Below are positions 1-9,726 of a stretch of DNA of 33,919 bases, piece by piece; position 1 is the first letter of the stretch; each line of letters begins with the position of its first letter. The notes under the pieces were generated by a model. That model was not told the origin of the DNA, made no database searches, and saw only the letters and a list, made by a program, of their open reading frames with translations. Origin of the DNA: Acidimicrobiaceae bacterium. Its GTDB lineage: Bacteria; Actinomycetota; Acidimicrobiia; Acidimicrobiales; Acidimicrobiaceae. The stretch covers positions 1-33,919 of the forward strand of contig JABEUM010000050.1 of the NCBI GenBank assembly GCA_013044475.1, in the 5' to 3' direction. Made by a program: the position numbers and the translations under genes.

Positions 1-815
1 ACTAATAGTATGCCGTCCGCGAAGACAATCCCGTAGCTGCCCGCTGAGACCTCTACTACACTTCCCGGCTCGGCGGCTATCCCCGAAGCCAACGAAGCTC
101 GGGCGACGATCACCTTCTTGCCTGATAGGAGCAGGTAGCCGCGCCCGAGCCGGACCCGACGAAGGGCAAGCTCTGCGCTGTCGGAGATCTCTATTCGATA
201 CTCTGAGGGATCAATCTTTGAGGCATATGAGACATCTCCCGACTGCTTTTTGGGCGCCACCTCCATGACCTTTGAGTCCTTCAACCAGTCCAAGAGCAGC
301 TCTACCCCAACTTCAGTCATCCCACGAGTGACCTCTTCGAGGGACTTGTTCGCCATTTCAAAGACTCTCTCTTCAAAGACGTCCCCGGTGTCGAGTCCCT
401 CGTCCATCGCCATTAGGCAGACCCCGCTCTTTTCATCTCCCGCGAGTATCGCCCTCTCCATCGGCGCTGCACCCCTAAAACGTGGCAGGAGGGAATAGTG
501 GATATTCAAAAATAGGCTCTCTTGGAGTAGCTCCTTAGGAATGATCCTCCCGTAAGCGACTACCACAGAGACATCGATCGGAGTCGACTCGGTCTTCTCT
601 GAAACCTCCGACAGTGAAGTGAGAACTTCGATCCCCATCTCGCCTGCAACCCGCTTTACCGGGGAGGGCATGAACCCAGCCCCTCTCCCCCGGCGCTTAT
701 CGGGTCTAGTTACTACGTATCTCACGTCATAACCTGCGTCAATTAGGGCAGACAGGTATACAGCAGAGAGCCCCGGAGTTCCGTAAAAAGCAACTTTCAA
801 CTTCTTCAGCTCCAC
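1..815 (-). CDS. fmt: Methionyl-tRNA formyltransferase, 3' end truncated by the window edge; start GTG at 815 or TTG at 800
   Basis: Minus-strand translation gives LKVAFYGTPGLSAVYLSALIDAGY...VVAYGRIIPKELL...LNIHYSLLPRFRGAAPMERAILAGDEKSGVCLMAMDEGLDTGDV, matching Fmt formyltransferase motifs. Directly downstream of def. Not in the ORF track because it runs off the window. Confidence 0.92.
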   Translation of the reverse strand, partial: MELKKLKVAFYGTPGLSAVYLSALIDAGYDVRYVVTRPDKRRGRGAGFMPSPVKRVAGEMGIEVLTSLSEVSEKTESTPIDVSVVVAYGRIIPKELLQESLFLNIHYSLLPRFRGAAPMERAILAGDEKSGVCLMAMDEGLDTGDVFEERVFEMANKSLEEVTRGMTEVGVELLLDWLKDSKVMEVAPKKQSGDVSYASKIDPSEYRIEISDSAELALRRVRLGRGYLLLSGKKVIVARASLASGIAAEPGSVVEVSAGSYGIVFADGILL

Positions 816-845
816 TTCACAACGGGTCTCTTCGGAACCGAAGCA

Positions 846-1343
846 CTAGTTGCCGGCCTCCATTGCCCTCTTGCGCAGTTCCTTCTTGGCGGCCTTGAGT
901 TGGACTTCATCAAGCCTCTCAAGCAGCAAAATCCCGTCTAAATGATCGACTTCGTGTTGAAATACCCGGCCTAAAAGCTCGGATGCTTCAATTGAGACCT
1001 CGTTTCCATCCAGGTCGATTCCCTCAAGGTGAACTTGAGCGGGCCGGAGGATCTCGAAATAGAGTCCCGGAACCGACAGGCAACCCTCTTCATAGACCCA
1101 TTCACCATCTGATTCGGTGATGCGGGGGTTGAGGATAGTTACCGGGCCATCGCCTATGTCGTAGACGAATAGTCTCTTTTCGACACCGACTTGCGGGGCG
1201 GCTAATCCGACACCGGGTGCCTCATACATCGTCTCGATCATGTCAGCGACTAACTTGGCTATCTTCGAGTCGATCTCCGCTACGTCGGTCGCCATGGTCT
1301 TTAGTACGGGGTCCCCGTAGGTACGAATGGGCTGGATAGACAT
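846..1343 (-). CDS. def: Peptide deformylase
   Basis: Motifs GVGLAAPQVG, EEGCLSVPG and QHEVDHLDG (Def metal-binding HExxH). Confidence 0.96.
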   Translation of the reverse strand: MSIQPIRTYGDPVLKTMATDVAEIDSKIAKLVADMIETMYEAPGVGLAAPQVGVEKRLFVYDIGDGPVTILNPRITESDGEWVYEEGCLSVPGLYFEILRPAQVHLEGIDLDGNEVSIEASELLGRVFQHEVDHLDGILLLERLDEVQLKAAKKELRKRAMEAGN

Positions 1344-1382
1344 GAACTATAGGCTAGCTGGTCTCTGAAGCTATGCGAATTA

Positions 1383-2045
1383 CTAGCCGACCACACCTTT
1401 TGGCATCAGCTCCAAGAGGTGCTTTGGAGGGTCAATCCCGTCTCTTAGCGCTGGATCGGCTATTAGTTCGCCTCTCACTTGATAAAGGGGAATCACACCG
1501 GCCCATACGTCGAGCAAAGCGTCTTCTCCAACGGAGTCTGACGGAGGTCCTTCGCTGGACTTTACGGAAAACTTATCCAACGCCAGTTTCTTTAGGGAGG
1601 TCTTTCTGATCTCCTTGGAGTTCGGTTTCCTTGCGTAGTCCCACTGACCGGGATTGGTATGTTCTGAGATAGCTTTTAGCCCTTCGAGCTTGAGATCTGG
1701 ATCAGATATCTCTTCGAGCTCGCCATATATAACGCAGCTGTGGTAGTTGACCGAGTGGTTGAAGACGCTTCGCGCAATGACGAGTCCCTCTACTATGGTC
1801 ACGACGAAAGTGGCTTCTAACTGGAAATCTTTCCGTAGGCTTACCGAAGCAACCGAACCGTGGAGGTAGATACAGTCCTGTCCGATTCCGTAGACCGTCG
1901 GGACAACAAATGGTTGGCCATTTTTGTCCAAGACTCCCAAGTGCCCGACGAATGCCCGCCTCAAAAGTGCGTCTAAGTCCGAGCGACTATGCGAGCCTTG
2001 ATCTGCGTGCCGCCGAAGCTTCGTCTTTGGATCCAACTGCGACAC
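1383..2045 (-). CDS. Pyridoxamine 5'-phosphate oxidase-like flavin-nucleotide-binding family protein
   Basis: N-terminal split-barrel pattern (GHLGVLDKNGQPFVVPTVYGIGQDCIYLHGSVAS...VNYHSCVIYGELEEI) typical of PPOX-class proteins. Confidence 0.75.
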   Translation of the reverse strand: MSQLDPKTKLRRHADQGSHSRSDLDALLRRAFVGHLGVLDKNGQPFVVPTVYGIGQDCIYLHGSVASVSLRKDFQLEATFVVTIVEGLVIARSVFNHSVNYHSCVIYGELEEISDPDLKLEGLKAISEHTNPGQWDYARKPNSKEIRKTSLKKLALDKFSVKSSEGPPSDSVGEDALLDVWAGVIPLYQVRGELIADPALRDGIDPPKHLLELMPKGVVG

Positions 2046-2122
2046 AGTTACTCCTTCTGGTCAGAAATTGCTCGAAGTCTCCGATACAGGGCCGGCTGGT
2101 CTTTACTCCACGTCCTTGCAGT

Positions 2123-3943
2123 TTAGAGACTCCTTGGACTCATCTCGATACGGACTCCGGCGGAAGGTCTTGTCGCAGCTTGTAGCGAACTTATCAGTCC
2201 CTGCTCGTCGTTAGCTCTAAGCAAAAAGTAGTCCTTGCCCATTTCGACGACCTCGTTATCTGCATTCTGAGGAGAGGATCGTAGACTGAGCTGATCAGCA
2301 TATAGCTGGGCCTTTTTGCCGGTAATTTTTGCAAAGAACCGATACGGAGCCAATCCCACCTCTTTTCGGTTCATTAGCTCGCTGCGGTAGATGGATCGAA
2401 TATCTTTCGCTTCGAGCGATTCTCTTATCTGGTCACCCGATCCTGAATGCTGGATTACCACCAGCCCTTTTGAACGGGAAACAAGTTTCGATGCCCTCGA
2501 ATAGAGATACGTAGCCCTCGGAGCCCTTTCGATGGTCAATGAAAAACTGAAATCGTCAAAGTCCAAAAAGACCACAACCGCAGCAGAGAGATCCCGATAC
2601 AGAAGTGCTTCGGTTCCAAGCACCACCTTCGATTGGGGGTGATCCCTCGTCTCCCTAGATATGCTGGCCACCGGTTCTGAGAGGACCCCTTCTAGGGTCG
2701 GTCCGAGCCTGTCAATCCCCGAGCGCCTCGGCCGAATTCTTCTCGATGCACACTTCATGCAAACGACTGGCCTGGTCGCATGACACTTTGCGCAATACAA
2801 CTCGTCGACGACAACCTTCGACCTGAGCGACTCGACCCTCGATCGCAGGGGGTTAATCCCGGCCTCAGCTACCCCATGAACAACCGATCCGCACGCTTCG
2901 CAAAGCTGAATCGACGAGCACGCTTGGCAGACGAGCTGGGAAGTAAAACCCTTCTGGTTGTGTATTACCGCCATCTCAAAATCGAGTGGGTACTCGGATC
3001 GTTTAGCAATACCGGCGGCGATCGAGCGGTACTCCCCAATCTTTTTGAATTGGTCTCCCTCCAGATCGATCAGCCTGGAGTAAGAGACGCTCGCACTCCA
3101 TCCCGAGGTATACCTACCCCTTTCCAGGCTCCGCTGGCGTAGCTCCTTGTTGAGCGCGTCGATCGGTGGCGCCGATCCTAAAAGCATTAGATCACAGCCA
3201 GAAATATCCGATCTAAGCTTCGCTAGTCTCCAAGCTTCCCAGTAGGGGCTCCGTTGATCCCGCATCGAAGGATCGCAAGCGTCGACGAGCAAGATTGCGC
3301 CGAGCTGGCCGACGGAGGCGACGATAGCGCTCCTCGACCCTAGGACCACCCGGGGGTCGCCATCTATCTTTTGGTAGTCTTCGGGATATCTCAACGCCTC
3401 GATGCCCAATTCGAGTAGTCGAGCATAGAGACCCCCGACTCGCGACTCGTTAGGCAGGACGACAATGATTGACCTAGCGCTTGATCTGTGAAACTCGAAC
3501 AAAGAGTGCACCCAGCTCGCTTCGTCAAAGTTCGGGGCCTCCCATATCACGCCTGCGCGCTCGCCATAGGTGTACTGCTGGTATCCCTTTTGATCCAGTC
3601 CCACCGGGCCTCTATCAAGTTTTGTCCGAATATTGACCTTGGGAGAAGCTAGTTTGAGAAACTGCGCAGCCGAGCAGCCCCACAGCTTCGAGGCGGCTAT
3701 GCACAGCTCGACTACATCGCTAGCTGGTCCGCTAGATACCGATTTCGTGATCTCTTTCAGCTTGCGATCACTTTCGCCGTTCGACTCCCTGATCTCCACG
3801 ATCCAGCCGTAGTCGATTCGCTTTCCGAATGGAACCTTGACCTTCGTGCCGACCTTGACCGAATCGAGCATCACATCTGGGATGGCATAGGAGAAGGGCG
3901 TGTGCAGAGCCGCCACATCTACTACGACCTCGGCGACCTGCAC
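2123..3943 (-). CDS. priA: Probable replication restart protein PriA (primosomal protein N'), helicase motifs degenerate; start probably GTG ~3943 or TTG ~3946
   Basis: N-terminal VAEVVVDVAALHTPFSYAIPD...VGTKVKVPFGKR, zinc-binding CQACxxxxLCEAC...YCAKC...VCMKC. The ORF track extends to 4060 but that would overlap metK by 86 bp. Confidence 0.85.
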   Translation of the reverse strand: MQVAEVVVDVAALHTPFSYAIPDVMLDSVKVGTKVKVPFGKRIDYGWIVEIRESNGESDRKLKEITKSVSSGPASDVVELCIAASKLWGCSAAQFLKLASPKVNIRTKLDRGPVGLDQKGYQQYTYGERAGVIWEAPNFDEASWVHSLFEFHRSSARSIIVVLPNESRVGGLYARLLELGIEALRYPEDYQKIDGDPRVVLGSRSAIVASVGQLGAILLVDACDPSMRDQRSPYWEAWRLAKLRSDISGCDLMLLGSAPPIDALNKELRQRSLERGRYTSGWSASVSYSRLIDLEGDQFKKIGEYRSIAAGIAKRSEYPLDFEMAVIHNQKGFTSQLVCQACSSIQLCEACGSVVHGVAEAGINPLRSRVESLRSKVVVDELYCAKCHATRPVVCMKCASRRIRPRRSGIDRLGPTLEGVLSEPVASISRETRDHPQSKVVLGTEALLYRDLSAAVVVFLDFDDFSFSLTIERAPRATYLYSRASKLVSRSKGLVVIQHSGSGDQIRESLEAKDIRSIYRSELMNRKEVGLAPYRFFAKITGKKAQLYADQLSLRSSPQNADNEVVEMGKDYFLLRANDEQGLISSLQAATRPSAGVRIEMSPRSL

Positions 3944-3974
3944 CAAGTGGCGGCGAGGTTCGGCCTGTTGTGAA

Positions 3975-5168
3975 TTAGATCCCAATTGCGGACTTGAAGT
4001 CGTCCAACTTCGAAGTGATCTCCCAGGTAAAGCCCTTTTCCATCCTTCCGAAGTGTCCATAGGCGGCGGTACGTCGGAAAATAGGTCGTCTTAGATCGAG
4101 ATCCCTAATGATTGCGGCGGGCCTAAGGTCAAATAGGTCCTTTATCGCTTTTTCGATCGACTCAACGGAGACCGCCTCGGTCCCGAATGTCTCGACCATC
4201 AGCGAAACCGGATGGGCGACCCCGATAGCGTAGGCGACTTGGATCTCACACCTCTTGGCGGCTCCCGAAGCTACGACGTGTTTTGCCACCCAGCGAGCCG
4301 CGTATGCTGCGGATCTATCGACCTTGGATGGGTCCTTGCCCGAGAATGCCCCGCCTCCGTGCCTAGCCGCACCGCCGTAAGTGTCCACGATGATCTTTCG
4401 TCCGGTTAGTCCGGTATCGGCGTGGGGTCCGCCTAATTCAAATCGACCCGTCGGGTTAGCAAGAATGTTCATGTGCGTGCGATCCAGATCATAAGGAATC
4501 ATCGGATTTATAACCGAGTCAGTCAGGTCGGGAAGGAGAAGGGTCTTGAGGTCTATCCCCGGCTGGTGCTGGGTTGAAATCAGCACGGTGTCCAGCCGAA
4601 TCGGCCGATATCCTTCGTACTCCACACTCACCTGTGTCTTGCCGTCTGGGCGCAGGTACGGAAGGACGCCAGCCCTTCTGACTTCAGCGAGACGTTGCGA
4701 CATCCTGTGGGCGAGCCAGATTGGTAAGGGCATCAGATCGGGGGTCTCGTCGCAGGCGAAGCCGAACATCATGCCCTGATCTCCCGCACCCAGCGAAGAG
4801 AGTTCGTCCTTGGTCGACTCCACCCGCTGCTCAAATGCTGAATCTACACCTTGGGCTATATCTGGAGACTGCTCGTCAATTGTTACGACCACCCCGCAGG
4901 TGTTGCCGTCAAATCCATAACTCTCCCGGTCGTAGCCGATATCGCAGATGGTATTCCGGACGAGGTGGGGAATGTCTACATAGCTGGTAGTACTAATCTC
5001 GCCAGCGACTACCACAAGTCCCGTCGTCAGAAGGGTTTCGCACGCAACCCTCCCCTTGGGATCGTCGGTGAGAATCGCATCCAGAATTGCATCTGATATC
5101 TGATCAGCCATCTTGTCTGGATGACCCTCGGTTACAGACTCAGACGTGAACGTATAACGACGGGACAC
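3975..5168 (-). CDS. metK: S-adenosylmethionine synthetase
   Basis: [55 protein letters not shown]. Confidence 0.98.
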   Translation of the reverse strand: MSRRYTFTSESVTEGHPDKMADQISDAILDAILTDDPKGRVACETLLTTGLVVVAGEISTTSYVDIPHLVRNTICDIGYDRESYGFDGNTCGVVVTIDEQSPDIAQGVDSAFEQRVESTKDELSSLGAGDQGMMFGFACDETPDLMPLPIWLAHRMSQRLAEVRRAGVLPYLRPDGKTQVSVEYEGYRPIRLDTVLISTQHQPGIDLKTLLLPDLTDSVINPMIPYDLDRTHMNILANPTGRFELGGPHADTGLTGRKIIVDTYGGAARHGGGAFSGKDPSKVDRSAAYAARWVAKHVVASGAAKRCEIQVAYAIGVAHPVSLMVETFGTEAVSVESIEKAIKDLFDLRPAAIIRDLDLRRPIFRRTAAYGHFGRMEKGFTWEITSKLDDFKSAIGI

Positions 5169-5243
5169 TTATAAATCCTCCTGGCATCGACCTCGGCAGC
5201 ACCGAGCGTCACCGAGCTACTGGAATGAGGATAGTGGCAAATT

Positions 5244-6461
5244 CTAAACTTTTGGACCGGAGCGAAGTATCTCCAAGGCCCTAGCCAAGACAGCTTCCGC
5301 TACCATTTTCTTAGAAACTCGCTCCAAGAAGGTGGCCTCGCGATCTCGTTCTACGATGAAAACCGAGTTGGTTTCGGTCCCAAACCCGGCACCGGGTGCA
5401 GTGACATCATTTCCGACAATTATGTCCGCACCTTTTCGATCAAGTTTGTCTCGGGCGTACTTCTCGGGGTCTCCCGTCTCAGCTGCGAAGCCGACAACTA
5501 CCTGGCGGCGGCTCCGATTCTGACCTAGATAAGCCAGAATGTCTTCGGTATGGACCAGACGGATTTCCGGCAGACCATCGGTCTTCTTGATCTTCTCGGA
5601 CCTTTGCTCTTCAACCCTGAAGTCAGCTACCGCTGCGGCCATTATCACGATGTCTGCGGTCTTCGCCAGATCCTTCACCGCTAAAGACATATCCGAAGCC
5701 GACTCGACTTTTACCATCTTTGCGCCGTAGGGAAATGGGAGGTTTTCAACCGTCGAGACCAAAGACACATTTGCACCGGCCATCAGTGCTACCTCGGCAA
5801 ACGCATACCCCTGCCTGCCACTTGAACGGTTGCCGATAAACCTAACCGGGTCGATAGCCTCCCTAGTTCCGCCGGCGGATACGACGATCTCAAGACCCGA
5901 AAGGTCGAGGTCACTACCCTCTTCAAGCAGTCCTACCGCCCTGGCAACGATCTCTTGCGGCTCGGCCATCCTTCCGGCCCCAAAGTCTCCTCCGGCTAGC
6001 CTGCCAACTCCCGGTTCGACGATGACCACGCCAGAAGAGGCCAAAAACTCGACATTCCTCTTTACCGCAGCGTTATCCCACATTTCGCTGTGCATCGCTG
6101 GTGCAATGAGCACCTTTGACGTAGCTGCGATCAAAACGGCCGAAACCAGGTCGTCAGATGCCCCGTTGGCAAACTTGGAGATAACATTCGCCGTCGCCGG
6201 TGCTACTAGGACGAGATCAGCTCGACGAGATAGCGTGGTGTGGGGGACCGGGTCGTTCGAGTTCCACAACGAACTCCTTACCGGCTCGGAAGATAGGGCT
6301 GAAAAGGTCGTCTCACCGACAAATCTCTTTGCGTCTTCGGTCATAACCGGGACGACATGGTAACCGAGGTCGAATAGGCGTCTTGCAACCTCGACGGCCT
6401 TGTATGCGGCGATCCCCCCCGATATGCAGAGCACGACCGTCTTCTGGGTCGATCCAGACAT
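5244..6461 (-). CDS. coaBC: Bifunctional phosphopantothenoylcysteine decarboxylase / phosphopantothenate-cysteine ligase (start probably MSGSTQ at 6461; ORF open to 6488)
   Basis: CISGGIAAYKAVEVARRL, CoaC flavoprotein domain LIAPAMHSEMW, CoaB domain VVSAGGTREAIDPVRFIGNRSSGRQGYAFA. Confidence 0.95.
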   Translation of the reverse strand: MSGSTQKTVVLCISGGIAAYKAVEVARRLFDLGYHVVPVMTEDAKRFVGETTFSALSSEPVRSSLWNSNDPVPHTTLSRRADLVLVAPATANVISKFANGASDDLVSAVLIAATSKVLIAPAMHSEMWDNAAVKRNVEFLASSGVVIVEPGVGRLAGGDFGAGRMAEPQEIVARAVGLLEEGSDLDLSGLEIVVSAGGTREAIDPVRFIGNRSSGRQGYAFAEVALMAGANVSLVSTVENLPFPYGAKMVKVESASDMSLAVKDLAKTADIVIMAAAVADFRVEEQRSEKIKKTDGLPEIRLVHTEDILAYLGQNRSRRQVVVGFAAETGDPEKYARDKLDRKGADIIVGNDVTAPGAGFGTETNSVFIVERDREATFLERVSKKMVAEAVLARALEILRSGPKV

Positions 6462-6533
6462 CCGCAATCGGTCACCTCCAAAAATCATTCAAAAGCAGCC
6501 CTCAAAGAACCTCTGAGCTAAGTCTGAGTACGA

Positions 6534-6851
6534 CTACTCTACTTCGACTTCAGGCTGCTCGACGATTACGTCTAAGGAATCGGGTTCCAAGCTCACTTCA
6601 TCTTCCTCCTTGCGAGGAATGATCTTTCCCGCAGAGATCTCGTCGAAGGCGATCGAAAGGGGCTTTGTGGAGGTCGAATCGATCTGTGGCGGCACGATTG
6701 AGCCGAGCCCTTCCCCGAGGCGTGAATAGTAGGAGTTGATCTGGCGGGCCCGCTTAGCGCTCAAACTGACGAGGGAGAACTTCGAACCAGCGACCTCTAG
6801 CAACTTCTCCACAGGCGGGACCATCATAGAACGGCCCAATGTATCTGCCAA
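6534..6851 (-). CDS. rpoZ: DNA-directed RNA polymerase subunit omega
   Basis: MVPPVEKLLEVAGSKFSLVSLSAKRARQINSYYSRLGEG pattern and gmk-rpoZ-coaBC-metK synteny. Confidence 0.88.
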   Translation of the reverse strand: MADTLGRSMMVPPVEKLLEVAGSKFSLVSLSAKRARQINSYYSRLGEGLGSIVPPQIDSTSTKPLSIAFDEISAGKIIPRKEEDEVSLEPDSLDVIVEQPEVEVE

Positions 6852-7026
6852 TTCAATCTCCTCGATAGGGGTCGTAAGACCGCTTTTGGAATCCAGCCCG
6901 GCATCGACCAGCGGTGATGATCAACGTCGGGACCTAACAATCCTAGTTGCCCTGGGCGCTATAGCCGCTAAATAGCAATTTTGCCGTACCACGGTACGAA
7001 CCGCAGTTAGTGCTACTCCAGTCCGC

Positions 7027-7569
7027 CTACCGTCGGGCGGCACGTTCCTTGGTTATTATTTGCGCTACGGCTAACACTGCACTACGCGAGTCATCGTTCA
7101 CGACAACCGCATCGGCGAGGGCGCGGGCAAGGCCAATCTCTTCCTCGGCAATGGCAAGCCTGTGGGACACGTGATCGTCACTGTCCCCTCGAGACCGCAT
7201 CCGCAGCGCAAGCTCCTCCAATGACGGGGGTTCGATAGCTATCACTAACGAGCTGGGATAATTCTCCCTGATGCTCATTGCACCCTGAAGATCTATCTCA
7301 AGAATCAGATCGTCTTGATCAAGCGGGTCGGGAGCGGGAGTCCCATAGAGATTACCTAGATACTCCGCCCACTCAAGAAACTTTCCCTCGTCAATTGCGC
7401 GCAGAAACTCCAAACGACTCACGAACACATAAGCGTCTTCTGATTCGCCGACCCTGCGCGGACGAGTCGTCCACGACCTCGAAAGCTTAACTGAGTCCAA
7501 CTCTCGGACGAGTCCGGCGGTTATGGTACCTTTTCCAACCCCGCCAGGCCCACAGACTACGACAATCAG
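7027..7569 (-). CDS. gmk: Guanylate kinase; in-frame reading continues upstream of the annotated 7500 ATG through the P-loop to a probable CTG start at 7569
   Basis: Upstream in-frame translation (L)IVVVCGPGGVGKGTITAGLVRELDSVKLSRSWTTRPRRVGE contains the P-loop GPGGVGKGT. The in-frame stop upstream (TAG) precedes GGA CAC TGC AAA ACC CTG ATT GTC, so there is no ATG/GTG/TTG before the P-loop. Confidence 0.9.
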   Translation of the reverse strand: MIVVVCGPGGVGKGTITAGLVRELDSVKLSRSWTTRPRRVGESEDAYVFVSRLEFLRAIDEGKFLEWAEYLGNLYGTPAPDPLDQDDLILEIDLQGAMSIRENYPSSLVIAIEPPSLEELALRMRSRGDSDDHVSHRLAIAEEEIGLARALADAVVVNDDSRSAVLAVAQIITKERAARR

Positions 7570-7886
7570 GGTTTTGCAGTGTCCCTAATGAGGCGTTCTC
7601 TCTGATTGGCTCCAAGACCCTGTAGTCTTCTCGTATCGGCAATGCCAACTTCCGACATAATTTTTCGGGCCTTGACCTTTCCGATTCCTGGAAGACTTTC
7701 GAGTACCGAAACGACCTTCATCTTCCCGACCAATTCGTCAGATGAGGAACGCTCCAGGAGTGACTCAAGGGTAATTGAACCCATCTTGAGCTGTTCTTTA
7801 AGCTCAGCACGTGCACGTCGTGCATGTGCTGCCTTTTCGAGAGCGGCTTGTCGCTGCTCAGGTGTTAGAGATGGAGGCAATGGCAT
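7566..7886 (-). CDS. mihF: Actinobacterial integration host factor (mIHF-type)
   Basis: MPLPPSLTPEQRQAALEKAAHARRARAELKEQLKMGSITLESLLER...VLESLPGIGKVKARKIMSEVGIADTRRLQGLGANQRERL, immediately upstream of gmk as in other actinobacteria. Confidence 0.95.
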   Translation of the reverse strand: MPLPPSLTPEQRQAALEKAAHARRARAELKEQLKMGSITLESLLERSSSDELVGKMKVVSVLESLPGIGKVKARKIMSEVGIADTRRLQGLGANQRERLIRDTAKP

Positions 7887-8029
7887 AGTTGGAAAGATAA
7901 CCGAAAATTTTGCAGTTGGGTGCTTAAAATTACGGTTAATTAGCTTTTGAAGGCCAATTTCTCGAAAAAATGCCCGTTTTGAACCCATTTTGCCGCAACA
8001 GATTCGAATTTCAACTATTTTCCGGGGGC

Positions 8030-8725
8030 TCAGCCCGCCTCCATCACCGATTCTAAAATGGATTCAGCGGCCAAAATTGGGTCTTTCGCCTGGGTTACCG
8101 CCCTACCTATGACCAATAGATCAGCCCCCGACCTGATCGCTTCTTCCGGAGTTGCAGCCCTGACCTGATCGTTCCTATCGACGCCTTTAGGTCTGATCCC
8201 AGCGACAACCGCAAACAGATCGGGTCTAAGCAACTTCCCCTCTGCTACGTCTTCGGTTGCGCACACGTAGCCTTTGCAACCGCCCAATGCAGAAGCTTCG
8301 ATCCTCGCCGGGACGACGTGTTTAGGGGCTCCTCCATCCGAACTAAGCACGGTACCCCCGAGAGCCATCGGGATAGAAGCGCCAATCTCAGAAGCACCCT
8401 CCATTAGCCCCTCTACCCCCGCCCTCAACATATCGGTCCCGCCAAATGCGTGCATCGTCAATAGGCTCGCTCCGAGCCCTCCTACTACCCTTGCACTGCG
8501 GCGAACCGTATTTGGTATGTCGTGGAGCTTCAGGTCTAAAAAGACCTTGTATCCGAGCTCACAGAGGGCACCGACGGACTCAGGGCCGGTGGAGAGGTAG
8601 AGCTCGAGTCCAACTTTGACGTATTCGAAATAGTCTCCTAAGTGCCTCGCCATCCTGGTAGCCATGACCAGATCGTCGTAGTCGAGCGCAAGCGCTAGGT
8701 GGCCCTTTGCGTCACTCTCTTTCAT
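8030..8725 (-). CDS. pyrF: Orotidine 5'-phosphate decarboxylase
   Basis: LALALDYDDLVMATRM, VFLDLKLHDIPNTVRRSARVV, LVIGRAVTQAKDPILAAE. Confidence 0.97.
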   Translation of the reverse strand: MKESDAKGHLALALDYDDLVMATRMARHLGDYFEYVKVGLELYLSTGPESVGALCELGYKVFLDLKLHDIPNTVRRSARVVGGLGASLLTMHAFGGTDMLRAGVEGLMEGASEIGASIPMALGGTVLSSDGGAPKHVVPARIEASALGGCKGYVCATEDVAEGKLLRPDLFAVVAGIRPKGVDRNDQVRAATPEEAIRSGADLLVIGRAVTQAKDPILAAESILESVMEAG

Positions 8726-9726
8726 CTATCTTCCGCCTTCATATCGCTTAAAGTTTCAACAGCTGAAGTTATCTTCATACCCTTAGGGGCATATCCAACC
8801 ACATCAGAAAGTCTGGATATACCTAGTCTCGCACACAATTCGGTAAGCTCGCCGAGAACTCGCAGTGGTGCCTTGGGATCGGAAAATGTGGCAGTTCCGA
8901 CTTGTATCGCCGAAGCACCCGCCAACATCATCGCCAAGGCGTCCCGACCAGAGGAAATACCGCCAACTCCAATAATTACTATCTCTGGTATTCGCCTCTT
9001 TAGCTCATACACCGCCCGGAGTGCTATCGGCCTAATCGCTGGGCCGGAAAGGCCGCCTCCGCCTCCGCCAAGGTCCAACGAGGCGGTCAATGGGTCGATG
9101 CTCATCCCCAAGACGGTATTTATCATCGTTACCCCGCAGGCACCGGCTTCGACGGCCGCTTCGGCGACCTCGGCCACAGAATGGGTATTTGGGGACAGCT
9201 TGGCGAAGATCGGGATACCTATCGGCCGCACTGCCTCTATTACCGCTCGGGTCGCCCGAGCGGAGTGCGAAAAGATCTCCGACTTCGCCTTTAGGTTGGG
9301 GCATGAGACATTGACTTCTACTGCCACGATCCCATCTAGTCGGCCTGCGAGTAACTCGGATGCCTCAGCGTACTCCTCGACGGTTTTGCCCCAGATGCTG
9401 ACAATCGTCTTTGCGCCGGCTTGTCTTAGCCCCGGGAGGTAATCCTTCGCCCATGCGCCAATTCCAGGTCCAGCCAAACCCACCGAATTCAGCATCGCTC
9501 CAGCTAGAGGGGCTAGCCGAGGTCCGGGATTTCCTGGCCACGGATAAGCAGAGACACTCTTTACGACGACGGCCCCCAGCTTTGAGAGGTCGAAAAATGC
9601 CGATAGCTCTGCACCGTGCCCGGAGGTCCCGGCGGCAGTCATCACCGGATTATCTAGCTTCAACGAAGCTAGATTAGTCTCAAGGTCCACGCTAAACTGG
9701 CCATTTTTTCGATTCGGTATTCTCAT
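8722..9726 (-). CDS. pyrD: Dihydroorotate dehydrogenase, class 1B catalytic subunit type
   Basis: [26 protein letters not shown] (Cys catalytic base of class 1B), [26 protein letters not shown]. 4-bp overlaps with pyrF and carB. Confidence 0.96.
   Translation of the reverse strand: MRIPNRKNGQFSVDLETNLASLKLDNPVMTAAGTSGHGAELSAFFDLSKLGAVVVKSVSAYPWPGNPGPRLAPLAGAMLNSVGLAGPGIGAWAKDYLPGLRQAGAKTIVSIWGKTVEEYAEASELLAGRLDGIVAVEVNVSCPNLKAKSEIFSHSARATRAVIEAVRPIGIPIFAKLSPNTHSVAEVAEAAVEAGACGVTMINTVLGMSIDPLTASLDLGGGGGGLSGPAIRPIALRAVYELKRRIPEIVIIGVGGISSGRDALAMMLAGASAIQVGTATFSDPKAPLRVLGELTELCARLGISRLSDVVGYAPKGMKITSAVETLSDMKAEDR

Noticed and set aside
5169-5243. Possible SAM riboswitch upstream of metK
   Set aside because: Only 75 bp separate coaBC and metK and no riboswitch-like architecture was apparent.
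5830-6363. 177-aa plus-strand ORF opposite coaBC
   Set aside because: Shadow ORF antisense to coaBC.
7887-7988. N-terminal extension of mihF (MGSKRAFFREIGLQ...)
   Set aside because: mIHF proteins begin near MPLPPSLTPEQR; the extension lies in AT-rich promoter-like sequence.
8699-9442. 247-aa plus-strand ORF opposite pyrF/pyrD
   Set aside because: Antisense to well-supported pyrD; no recognisable domain; typical shadow ORF from codon bias.
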